From: Actinokineospora inagensis DSM 44258
GTDB lineage: Bacteria > Actinomycetota > Actinomycetes > Mycobacteriales > Pseudonocardiaceae
Length of the DNA stretch: 64,000 nt
Assembly (NCBI RefSeq): GCF_000482865.1
Contig: NZ_AXWW01000034.1
Coordinates: forward strand, 1-64,000
Reading direction: 5' to 3'
This document shows positions 59,201-64,000 of this stretch, one piece after another. The notes under the pieces are model-generated. The model saw nothing but the letters and a program-made list of their open reading frames with translations. It did not search any database and was not told the origin of the DNA. Position numbers and translations under genes: made by a program. Positions within the stretch are counted from its first letter, which is position 1, and each line of letters starts with the position of its first letter.

Positions 59201-62200
59201 TTCGCACTGTGGGGTGGGCGCCGGGTCGCCCTGCCGACCTATGCCTTCCAGCGGAGCCGGTACTGGCTGGAACCGGCCCGACGCCGCGAGTCGACCGAGG
59301 ACCTGCGGTACCGGGTCGACTGGGAACCGATCGCCGAAGGTCCGGCTGCCTCGGGCAAGTGGGCCGTGACCGTGCCCGATGTGGCGGTGGTGCTCCGCGA
59401 CTCCGGAGTCGAGGTCGTCGACGACCCGGCCGACGCCGATGGCGTTGTCGTCGAGACGGACGCCACGGGGTTGCTGTCGGTGCTGTCATCGACCAAGGCG
59501 CCGGTGTGGGCGGTCACCCGAGGCGGGGTGGACGCGGCCGAGATCTGGGGTATCGGGCGGGTCGCGGCGGTGGAACTGCCTGGGCGCTGGGGCGGCCTCA
59601 TCGACCTGGCCGACGGTGTGGACGCGCGCATCGCGGGCGTGCTCGGCGGCGCGGAGGACCAGGTCACGCTCAAGCGGGACGGGATGTTCGGGCGACGGCT
59701 GCGGCGGGCGCCGTTGGGGACGCGGCGGACATGGGCGCCGAATGGCCCGGTCATGATCACCGGCGGTACCGGGGCGCTCGGCCTTGCCGTGGCCCGGTGG
59801 CTGGTCGAGCGGGGCGCGGACGAGTTGGTGCTGGTCAGCAGGCGGGGTGGGCCGGTTCCCGATCTGGGGGTGCCGGTGCGCGTGGAGTCCTGCGACATCG
59901 CCGATCGGGACGCGGTGGCGCGGCTGCTGGCCCGGTACCCGGTGTCGACGATCGTGCACGCGGCGGGCGTCGACACGCGGACACCGCTGGTCGACGCCGA
60001 TCCGGACGCGTACGCCGAGGTGACCCGGGCGAAGATCGTCGGCGCGCGGAACCTGCACGAGTTGGCGCCAGACGCGCACCTGGTCTTCTTCTCGTCGATC
60101 GCGGGCGTGTGGGGCAGCAGCGGTCAGGCCGCCTATGCCGCAGGCAACGCCTATCTCGACGCGCTGGCCGAGCACCGGGCGTCCCTCGGGCTGCGTGCGA
60201 CCTCGATCGCGTGGGGACCGTGGGCGACGACGGCAGGCATGGCCGCCGGTGACGCGGGCGACTACCTGCGGCGGCGTGGGCTGAACCCGTTGCGGCCCCA
60301 GCGTGCGCTGGCGGCGCTGGGGGATGCGCTGGACCACGGGGACACCACCGTCGTCATCGCCGATGTCGACTGGGACCGGTTCACCGAGACCTTCACCTCG
60401 GTGCGGCCCAGCCCGCTGCTCACCGAGTTCGTCCCCGAGCAGGCCGTGCCGGACGGTTCCACCTGGGTCGAGTTCATGGTCGGCCTGTCGACGCGGGAGC
60501 GGTCGCGAGTCGCGCTGGCGTTGGTGCTCCACCACGCGGCGGGCGCGCTGGGGCACGCGGACTCGTCGGCGATCGAGGCCGGGAAACCGTTCAAGGAACT
60601 TGGGTTCGACTCGCTGACCGCCGTCGACCTGCGGAACCGACTGGTTGAGGCCACCGCGCTGACCATCCCGGCCACCGCCGTGTTCGACCACCCGACCGCG
60701 GCTGCGCTGGCCGAGCACTTGATCGCCAGTCTGCCCGCCGCGCCGTTGCCCCCGATCGTGATGACTGTGGTGTCTCCGGTGACTGCGGTGTCCAGGGCGA
60801 CGCGGGTGAGCGATGACCCGGTGGTGATCGTCGGCATGGCCTGCCGGTACCCGGGCGGCGTGAACTCGCCGGAAGACCTGTGGGACCTGGTGGCGGGCGG
60901 GGTCGACGCGATCGGGGACTTCCCGACCGACCGCGGCTGGGACCTGACCGGCGACGTCCCCTACGCCCGGCGCGGCGGGTTCGTCGGCACGGCCACCGAC
61001 TTCGACGCGGACCTGTTCGCCATCTCGCCGCGAGAGGCCCTGGCCATGGACCCGCAGCAGCGGCTGGTCCTGGAGACCGCGTGGGAGGCCGTCGAACACG
61101 CCGGGATTGATCCGCTGTCGCTGCGCGGGTCGGCCACCGGGGTGTTCGTCGGCGCCTCGAACTCCGGTTACGGCGCAGGGACCGCGCTACCCACCGAGGT
61201 CGAGGGCCATTTCCTCACCGGAACGGCGAACAGCGTGCTGTCCGGCCGGATCGCCTACACCCTGGGGCTCGAAGGTCCGGCGGTCACCGTCGACACGGCG
61301 TGCTCCAGCAGCCTGGTCGCCCTGCACTGGGCCCTGCGGGCCCTGCGGGACGGCGAATGCGACCTGGTCTTGGCCGGTGGCGTCACGGTCATCCCGTCCC
61401 CGGCCGTGTTCGCCGAGTTCGCGACCCAGGGCGGGCTGGCGGCGGACGGCCGGTGCAAGGCGTACTCGGCGGCGGCCGATGGCACCGGGTGGGCGGAGGG
61501 CGTTGGCGTCCTCGTCGTGGAACGGCTCTCCGACGCCCTTCGCCACGGTCACCGGGTACTGGCGGTGGTGCGTGGGTCGGCGGTCAACTCCGACGGGGCG
61601 TCCAACGGGCTGACCGCGCCGAACGGTCCGTCACAGCAACGGGTGATCCGGGCGGCGCTCGCGTCCGGCGGGCTCGAACCGTCTGATGTGGACGTCGTGG
61701 AGGGGCACGGGACGGGGACCCGGCTCGGCGATCCCATCGAGGCGGAGGCGTTGCTGGCGACCTACGGCCAGGGCCGGTCGACGGCGCTGTGGTTGGGGTC
61801 GCTGAAGTCCAACCTCGGGCACACCCAGGCCGCGTCCGGGGTCGGCGGGATCATCAAGGTGGTGCTGGCGCTGCGCCACGGTGTGCTGCCCAAGACGCTG
61901 CACGTGGACGCGCCGTCACCGCACGTCGGCTGGGGTTCCGGGGCGGTGGAGCTGCTGAGCGAGGCCAGGCCGTGGCCGGTTGGCGATCGGCCACGCCGGG
62001 CCGGGGTGTCGTCGTTCGGGGTCAGCGGCACCAACGCGCACACGATCATCGAGGAGTACCCGGCCGCCGAACGGCTCGACGCGGGAACCGACGGGGAGCT
62101 GCCCTGGGTCATCTCTGGTCGAGGGGCGGAAGCGCTGCGAGCGCAGGCGATTCGGCTGCGAGAGGTTGTTGGGCGGTACCCATCGGCGGCGGTTGCGCGG

Positions 62201-64000
62201 TCGTTGGCTGCTGGACGGGCCGCTCTGTCGCATCGCGCGGTGGTGACGGGCGCGGCGGCCCTGGACGCGTTGATCGAAGGCCGGCCCGCGTCCGGGTTGG
62301 TGCGGGGCGTGGCGGGGGACGGACGGGTCGCGTTCCTGTTCACCGGTCAGGGCTCGCAGCGGGTTGGCATGGGGCGCGAACTGTATGCGGCGTACCCGGT
62401 GTTCGCCTCGGCGTTCGACGCGGTGTGCGCGCGGGTGCGGCTGGACCGGCCAGTCGACTCGGTCGTGTTCGAGGATGGCGAACTGCTCGACCAGACCGTG
62501 TACACGCAGACCGGGCTGTTCGCGCTGCAAGTGGCGCTGTTCCGGCTGATCGAGTCGTGGGGTGTTCGGCCGGACTACCTGGTCGGCCACTCCATCGGCG
62601 AACTCGCCGCCGCCCACGTCGCCGGGGTGCTCTCCCTTGACGACGCGTGCACCCTGTTGACGGCTCGTGCCCAGCTCATGCAGGCCCTACCAGGCGGCGG
62701 GGCGATGCTCGCGGTCGAGTCGGATCACGTCGACCTGCCCGACGGGGTCGATCTGGCGGCGGTCAACGGGCCTCGGTCGCTGGTCGTGTCCGGCGACGGC
62801 GACCTCGTCGCGCAGGTGCGGGATTCCTGGGTTGAGCAGGGGGTGCGGGTCAAGCAGTTGACCGTGTCGCACGCGTTCCACTCGCACCTGATGAACCCGA
62901 TGCTGGGCGAGTTCGCGCGGGTCGCCGAGACGCTGGAGTACCGCAAGGCGGAGATCCCGGTCGTGCCGACGGCGTCCGGGGACATGGCCACACCGGAGTA
63001 CTGGGTGCGGCAGGTCCGCGAGACCGTCCGGTTCGCTGACGCCGTTCAGGTGGTCGCGGCCGAGGGTGTGGACACGTGGCTGGAGTTGGGGCCGGACGGG
63101 GTGCTCTCGGCCGCCGTCCAGCGGGCCGTCGCCGCCACCGCCGTTCCGTTGCTCCGCCCCGGGCGGGCCGAGGAAGAGTCCACAGTGGATGCTCTCGCGC
63201 GCCTCCACGTCCGTGGGGTACGGGTGGACTGGCCTGCTGTTCTGGGCGCGGGTGCGGTTGTCGACCTGCCCACGTACGCGTTCCAGCGGGAGCGGTTCTG
63301 GCTTGAGCCCACCGCCCCGGCCGCTGACGACACGTTCTGGTCGGCGCTGGAGACCGGCGAGCTGGCCGCGTCGCCCGAGGACCAGGAGCACCTGGCCGCC
63401 GCGCTTCCGGTGTTGACCACGCTTCGACAGGCGCACCGCGAGCACTCGGCGCTGGACTCGTGGCGGTACGGCATAACCTGGCGTCCGCTGGCGGAGTCGA
63501 CCAACACCCCGCGTGGTTCTTGGCTCGTCATCACCACGGACGGCGTCATCCCTGACGACATCCGTGCCGCTCTCCCGGAAGCCACGCTCATCGGTTGCGC
63601 TCTTGCGGAGATCCCGACTCCGGCCGGGTTGGCCGGGGTGCTGGTGCTGCTGCCGGTGGATGGTGTGCTGCGGGTGATTCAGGCCGACCTGCCCGCTCCG
63701 ATCTGGTGTGTCACCCGCGGCGCGGTGGCGGTGGACAGCGAGCACGGTGAGCATGTTGATCCGGGGCAGGCACGGGTCTGGGGTCTTGGCCGGGTCGCCG
63801 CGGTGGAGGTCCCGGTCAGGTGGGGCGGGCTGGTCGACGTGCCGCCGGTGCTGGGGGGACGGGCGGCCCGGCGGTTCGCGGCGGTGCTCGGTGGCGACGA
63901 GGACCAGGTCGCGGTGCGGTCGTCCGGGGTGTTCGGGCGCAGGTTGCGGCGGGTGCCCGGCGCGCGGGGCGCGTGGCGGCCGAACGGGCCGGTGCTGATC
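47234..64000 (+). CDS. Type I modular PKS 3: modules 9-12, partial
   Basis: This gene has 5589 codons in the window with no stop; it continues beyond the right edge. Order: docking coil, M9 KS-AT-KR-ACP, M10 KS-AT-DH-ER-KR-ACP, M11 KS-AT-KR-ACP, M12 KS-AT-KR(start). All ATs are malonyl type. The ATG at 47234 is chosen for the GGGGGG run at 47222-47227 and the docking sequence that begins there. It ends at NGPVLI, the first strand of the M12 KR fold. At least three in-frame TTA codons occur: 49691-49693, 54683-54685 and 55607-55609. The first KS is written almost wholly with G-ending codons, in sharp contrast to the C-ending codons that close PKS2. No thioesterase is in view, so more modules and release lie to the right. 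Confidence 0.95.
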   Translation, partial: MSREQQIVEALRASVKETERLRGVVAAAAEPVAVVGMACRLPGGVDSPEALWGLVERGGDGITGFPVDRGWEVDGGGFARVGGFVEDATKFDAGLFGISPREAVAMDPQQRLLLEACWEALERAGIAPDSVRGRDIGVYAGASNSGYGAGVALSEEVSGHALTGTANSVISGRVAYALGLEGPAVTIDTACSSGLVALHIAARALRGGECSMALVGGVTVIPSTSVFAEFARQGGLAGDGRCKSFAAAADGTGWSEGVAVLVVEKLSDAIANGHDVLAVVKGSAVNSDGASNGLTAPNGPSQQRVIQAALNNAKLQTSDVDVVEGHGTGTRLGDPIEAQALLATYGQNRETPLWLGSLKSNIGHTQAASGIAGIIKMVQAMRYGILPRTLHVDAPTPHAAWSRGFVELLTESRPWPEVDRPRRAGVSSFGISGTNAHVILESHDQAEESVPVGNPVVTPFILSAKSVDALKAQARSLTTLSTEIAWALATTRANLDERAVVFSKPALEALQRNESHPGLVTGAITDTDLGFLFTGQGSQRAGMGQALRVFPAFAEVYDQIRAKLPFDDNAIQETGNAQPAIFALQVALFRLFESWGVKPDVLVGHSIGELAAAHVAGILTLDDACTLVSARARLMQALPPGGAMLAVEATEDDIPDYVDIAAVNGENALTVSGDAAAIERLKQELTGRRVKQLAVSHAFHSRLMDPMLAEFERVTGRIAFHQPRIPLIPTAGGDPTTPEYWVRQVRETVRFADAVKQVPDTRFLEIGPDAVLSALVGGIPALRANRDEPTAAITALASLYVMGIPVDWTAVIPRTRRVPLPVYPFQRSRYWLNPAAHAVDDWRYRVEWIPITLPHNEVRGWQVIGDDPALAELPRDDDPQGIVIAPGATPATVIEILRAATVPVWALTRGAVSTGPDNPVTNPAAAQLWGLGQVAALEHPDRWGGVIDLPENLDIGHLVAALTGHEDQLAVRSDGLYARRLVPAPVSTGTTWRPQGTVLITGGTGALGGHVARWLATRGARQLVLTSRRGPDAPGAADLVAELAELGVDVEVAACDVADRDALAALVGGRAITTVFHTAGAVASVSLAETTTDQFADTVRAKADGATNLHELLPDAHLILFGSIAGVWGSGGQAAYAAANAHLDALAAHRTPATCVSWGPWAGSGMLAATESEDYLRRRGLTPMAPSRALAALGRALDAGDTNVTVVDVDGPRFAALYTSNRPSTLLPWRQTEVETKSTWDDRGALDLVRAEVATVLGYSGSVDAQKPFKDLGFDSLTAVELRDKLVKATGQPLPATLVYDYPNAKALADRLQRQARGERERIRADIAVRTDEPIAIIAMSCRFPGGVNSPEDLWNLVESGTAVVDDFPTDRGWDLDALGTSSHSLRGAFLDNAADFDAELFGISPREATVLDPQQRLLLESTWEVFERAGIDPTSLRGEPIGVFAGTNGQDYAGVALASEHLTGYLSTGITASVLSGRIAYSFGLEGPAVTVDTACSSSLVALHLAAKALRDGECSLAIASGVTVMATPGAFVEFSHQRGLAADGRCKPFAEAADGTSWGEGVGVLLVERLSDAVANGHRVLALVKGSAVNSDGASNGLTAPNGPSQQRVILSALASAGLGTSDVDAVEAHGTGTVLGDPIEAQALLATYGQHRETPLWLGSVKSNIGHTQAAAGVAGVIKMVQALRRGVLPKSLHIDSPTSHVDWSTGAVSLLTESRSWPEVDRARRAAVSSFGVSGTNAHVILEAAPGAPVKPAAGADFPAWLLSAGSPDGLRDQARRLLSYLDNDAEFDRNAVAHTLAHGRAALDHRAVVPAGDLQALADLAGGGGSTGSVVDGKLVFLFTGQGSQRSGMGNGLRSFDVFAAAFDEITARAPFSDDEIDQTGNAQIALFALEVALFRLLESRGVQPDVLIGHSIGEIAAAHVAGILSLDDACRLVAARARLMQSLPPGGAMLAVEADEIDLPDGLDLAAVNGPRSLVISGETAVLERFQAQMIEQGHRVKRLAVSHAFHSRLMDPMLAEFAEFAAGLTYRQPRLQMVPTSTGDPATPDYWVSQVRDTVRFHDALTSLTDVGILLELGPDGVLTALAQQSLETVALPTLRAGHPEIESFERATAALHTYGVSVTWPTSGPGADLPTYAFQRRRFWAEPKPTAPTAGHPLLTASIPLSDGGHLFSGALTTDSWLADHVVHGQVVLPGTALVDLALHAGGETGCPRLDELTIEAPLPVPAAIQITVGPEDDGTRTVTIHARATDTWTRHATGILSNIQTTPSPLPAPTSGPVDLADLYPALAAAGLDYGPEFQALGAAWRTSTGILAETVTGDAGFGLNPVLLDGVLHALALDGDNVARVPFAWTGVTLHATGADQLRAHITRTSPDTVSVVVAGSAGEPVATIESLTLRAAARPLDDALFTIDWSPLSAPDTAEVRDVVLPMPATVIDTLELVQAWIRHNPDPRLVLVSSGAIAAVPADDLTDLEAAASWGLVRSAQTEHPDRFVLVDAPSTDGLAGALSLDEPQLAVRDGIVHVPRLVRAAPGLELPDEPWRLDVAVGGTLENLTPIPNPDRPLARGEVRIDVRAAGINFRDVLIALGTYPEQAVMGSEGTGVVVEVGPDVELAVGDRVFGLFAGGFGPRTVVDQRLIASIPPGWSFTDAAAVPMAFLTAYYALVDLAGLEAGERVLIHAAAGGVGMAATQIARHLGADVHGTASPGKWSATGLPDDHLASSRDLGFADKFTPGFHVVLNSLTGEYIDASARLLAPGGRFIEMGKADPRDPGDFPDRLYRAFDLSEAGLDRLQVMLQELIALFSQGTLTLPPTRTWDIREARSAFRHLGQGKHIGKNVFVLPRSLDPGGTVLITGGTGALGTALARHLAALGHNLVLVSRTGGAIPDLDVTTVACDITDPVALGQVIATHRPTDVIHLAAVTDDALITDLTPDRLRRVLAPKAEAAKLLADLDLNTLTFYSSASATFGTPGQANYSAANAVLDALAHRGRGVIKALAWGLWAETSGITGALSDSDRARLGTPLSTEDGLALFDRACAHSRPHLLPLVIDKRADHPLLRGLAPGKRRQATRELTADNALDLVREQAAAVLGYASAEAVDPRRAFRDLGFDSLTSVELRNRINAATGLRLPPTIVFDHPTPNALATQLVIHISSSRPQPKPSFPTAIAGGRDLPRDATRGRDGHPGPDDVVIIGMACRYPGGVASPEDLWGLVMSGVDAIGDFPTDRGWDLEALYDPDPGRLGTTYTRSGGFLDDAAGFDAGLFGISPREATAMDPQQRVLLETAWEAFERAGIDPMSLRGSSSGVFMGVATSLYGLDSGPSDGHSLTGIATSVASGRLAYTFGLEGPALTVDTACSSSLVALHLAAAALRNGECDLALAGGATVMATPGIFTEFSRQKGLSVDGRCRSFAAEADGTGWGEGVGVLVLAKYADAIANGHHVLAVVRGSAVNSDGASNGLTAPNGPSQQRVIMAALGSAGLATSDVDMVEAHGTGTSLGDPIEAQALLATYGQDRTRPLWLGSVKSNIGHTQSAAGVAGVIKVVEALRRKTLPRTLHAENPTEHVDWSAGAVSLLAESRHWPDADRPRRGAVSSFGVSGTNAHVIIEQAPDPVVAEAEPTATLVPWVLSAASPEALRAQALRLVDHTADLDPVDVGLSLVSGRADLDHRLVVVGEDNSTLRAALVEAAGGVVSRGRVAFLFTGQGSQRAGMGQDLRVFPVFAEVFDQIRARLPYDDDLIDQTGHAQHALFAVEVAVVRLLESWGMRPDVLVGHSIGEVAAAHVAGILSLDDACVLVAARARLMQALPSGGAMLAVEAAPDELDLPDGVDLAAVNGDRSVVVSGSAEAIAELREVWAERGRRVKRLAVSHAFHSRLMDPMLEEFRQVAAGLTFNAPIIPLATTIDGDPATAEYWVRQVREPVGFAAAVRESRASTFVEVGPDGVLSSLVHQVLDGSPVTAPALRPDEVPALVKAVGQAWTRGAEVDWAAVFALWGGRRVALPTYAFQRSRYWLEPARRRESTEDLRYRVDWEPIAEGPAASGKWAVTVPDVAVVLRDSGVEVVDDPADADGVVVETDATGLLSVLSSTKAPVWAVTRGGVDAAEIWGIGRVAAVELPGRWGGLIDLADGVDARIAGVLGGAEDQVTLKRDGMFGRRLRRAPLGTRRTWAPNGPVMITGGTGALGLAVARWLVERGADELVLVSRRGGPVPDLGVPVRVESCDIADRDAVARLLARYPVSTIVHAAGVDTRTPLVDADPDAYAEVTRAKIVGARNLHELAPDAHLVFFSSIAGVWGSSGQAAYAAGNAYLDALAEHRASLGLRATSIAWGPWATTAGMAAGDAGDYLRRRGLNPLRPQRALAALGDALDHGDTTVVIADVDWDRFTETFTSVRPSPLLTEFVPEQAVPDGSTWVEFMVGLSTRERSRVALALVLHHAAGALGHADSSAIEAGKPFKELGFDSLTAVDLRNRLVEATALTIPATAVFDHPTAAALAEHLIASLPAAPLPPIVMTVVSPVTAVSRATRVSDDPVVIVGMACRYPGGVNSPEDLWDLVAGGVDAIGDFPTDRGWDLTGDVPYARRGGFVGTATDFDADLFAISPREALAMDPQQRLVLETAWEAVEHAGIDPLSLRGSATGVFVGASNSGYGAGTALPTEVEGHFLTGTANSVLSGRIAYTLGLEGPAVTVDTACSSSLVALHWALRALRDGECDLVLAGGVTVIPSPAVFAEFATQGGLAADGRCKAYSAAADGTGWAEGVGVLVVERLSDALRHGHRVLAVVRGSAVNSDGASNGLTAPNGPSQQRVIRAALASGGLEPSDVDVVEGHGTGTRLGDPIEAEALLATYGQGRSTALWLGSLKSNLGHTQAASGVGGIIKVVLALRHGVLPKTLHVDAPSPHVGWGSGAVELLSEARPWPVGDRPRRAGVSSFGVSGTNAHTIIEEYPAAERLDAGTDGELPWVISGRGAEALRAQAIRLREVVGRYPSAAVARSLAAGRAALSHRAVVTGAAALDALIEGRPASGLVRGVAGDGRVAFLFTGQGSQRVGMGRELYAAYPVFASAFDAVCARVRLDRPVDSVVFEDGELLDQTVYTQTGLFALQVALFRLIESWGVRPDYLVGHSIGELAAAHVAGVLSLDDACTLLTARAQLMQALPGGGAMLAVESDHVDLPDGVDLAAVNGPRSLVVSGDGDLVAQVRDSWVEQGVRVKQLTVSHAFHSHLMNPMLGEFARVAETLEYRKAEIPVVPTASGDMATPEYWVRQVRETVRFADAVQVVAAEGVDTWLELGPDGVLSAAVQRAVAATAVPLLRPGRAEEESTVDALARLHVRGVRVDWPAVLGAGAVVDLPTYAFQRERFWLEPTAPAADDTFWSALETGELAASPEDQEHLAAALPVLTTLRQAHREHSALDSWRYGITWRPLAESTNTPRGSWLVITTDGVIPDDIRAALPEATLIGCALAEIPTPAGLAGVLVLLPVDGVLRVIQADLPAPIWCVTRGAVAVDSEHGEHVDPGQARVWGLGRVAAVEVPVRWGGLVDVPPVLGGRAARRFAAVLGGDEDQVAVRSSGVFGRRLRRVPGARGAWRPNGPVLI
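47318..51180 (+). other. Module 9: KS-AT(malonyl)-KR(A)-ACP
   Basis: KS (47318-48560) has Cys191 in DTACSSG and the EGHGTGTRLGDP variant. AT (48822-49725) has Ser606 and HAFH from His697; its mid-loop reads IQETGNAQ where sister ATs have [10 protein letters not shown] (50215-50760) has TGGTGALG and [22 protein letters not shown]1-type with Gly before the catalytic Ser. ACP carries Ser1276. Confidence 0.93.
51221..56690 (+). other. Module 10: KS-AT(malonyl)-DH-ER-KR(B)-ACP
   Basis: KS (51221-52470) has Cys1497. AT (52745-53680) has Ser1917 and HAFH from His2010. DH (53710-54460) has His2189 in DHVVHGQVVLPG and Asp2335 in NPVLLDGVLHA (Asn where most have His). ER (54920-55755) has INFRDVLIALGTYP and HAAAGGVGMAA. 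KR (55790-56330) has [11 protein letters not shown] (B-like) and ANYSAAN. ACP carries Ser3113. Full reduction. The DH-ER stretch uses more CTA, CTT, GTA and TTA codons than its neighbours. Confidence 0.93.
56691..56750 (-). repeat. Partial copy of the dispersed element in M10-M11 linker
   Basis: GTTATCCACATC (TTATCCACA at 56692-56700) is followed by a CCCCAGCC core and TTTCCCCACAGCC. It matches the first half of the spacer copy in the same spacing. It is translated as the ACP10-KS11 linker (LVIHISSS..PKPSFPTA), a region with no domain homology. Confidence 0.6.
56801..60735 (+). other. Module 11: KS-AT(malonyl)-KR(A)-ACP
   Basis: KS (56801-58060) has Cys3357. AT (58322-59260) has Ser3774 and HAFH from His3869. 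KR (59744-60290) has TGGTGALG and VWGSSGQAAYAAGN, A1-type. ACP carries Ser4460 (ELGFDSL). Output: an L-configured hydroxyl. Confidence 0.93.
60812..64000 (+). other. Module 12: KS-AT(malonyl)-KR, cut by window edge
   Basis: KS (60812-62055) has Cys4690 and the EGHGTGTRLGDP variant. AT (62330-63300) has Ser5120 and HAFH from His5213. Unlike the other extension ATs it keeps a longer mid-loop (PVDSVVFEDGELLDQ). A dimerisation element (ADDTFWSALETGELA, about 63320-63430) follows, so DH is absent. The KR structural half runs 63450-63960 and the Rossmann fold begins at 63978. KR type and ACP are not visible. Confidence 0.9.

Noticed and set aside
1-64000. CRISPR arrays, tRNA or rRNA genes, prophage genes
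   Set aside because: No regular spacer-repeat array, cloverleaf or phage-type gene was found. The tandem repeats present have no unique spacers.

Overview
The window comes from a high-G+C actinomycete. Evidence is the frequent GTG starts, purine-rich ribosome binding sites, near-absence of A/T in third codon positions, and the modular type I polyketide synthase (PKS) style. A Pseudonocardiales-type host is my guess and no marker gene proves it. The window is the left end and first 12 extension modules of a very large PKS cluster, which runs off the right edge.

Layout: 1-185, stem-loops only. 186-2927 (minus strand), a two-gene unit: an acyl-CoA carboxylase beta subunit followed by an MFS exporter. 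2928-3200, divergent control region. 3201-5848 (plus), an ABC exporter: ATPase plus a large permease overlapping by 16 bases. 5849-6068, a terminator and the likely promoter of the PKS. 6069-22544 PKS1 (loading module, modules 1-3), 22564-46281 PKS2 (modules 4-8), 46282-47233 a repeat-filled spacer, 47234-64000 PKS3 (modules 9-12, cut at the window edge inside the KR of module 12).

The PKS starts with a KSQ-AT-ACP loading module whose AT carries YASH, so the starter is propionyl made by decarboxylating methylmalonyl. All 12 extension ATs carry HAFH (malonyl). Reductive domains: M1 DH-KR; M2 KR; M3 KR; M4 DH-ER-KR; M5 KR; M6 KR; M7 DH-ER-KR; M8 KR; M9 KR; M10 DH-ER-KR; M11 KR; M12 KR (begun). 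From M2 on this is a strict period of three: hydroxyl, hydroxyl, methylene. The chain predicted after M12 is a C27 linear polyol with an ethyl end, one alkene and eight hydroxyls arranged as 1,3-diols separated by three methylenes. The period crosses both gene boundaries, and KS signature motifs repeat with the same period in M5-M12, so a three-module block was probably amplified. The neighbouring carboxylase could supply the methylmalonyl or malonyl units, and the exporters could remove the product.

The second notable layer is repetitive DNA. A roughly 115-125 bp element ending in an exact TTATCCACA (E. coli-type DnaA box) occurs three times in frame inside the dehydratase of module 1. It occurs once, inverted, in the PKS2-PKS3 spacer, and its box end occurs in the M10-M11 linker. 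Around it are in-frame tandem repeats of 18 bp (PKS1), 75 bp (PKS2) and 45 bp (spacer). I know of no description of this combination.
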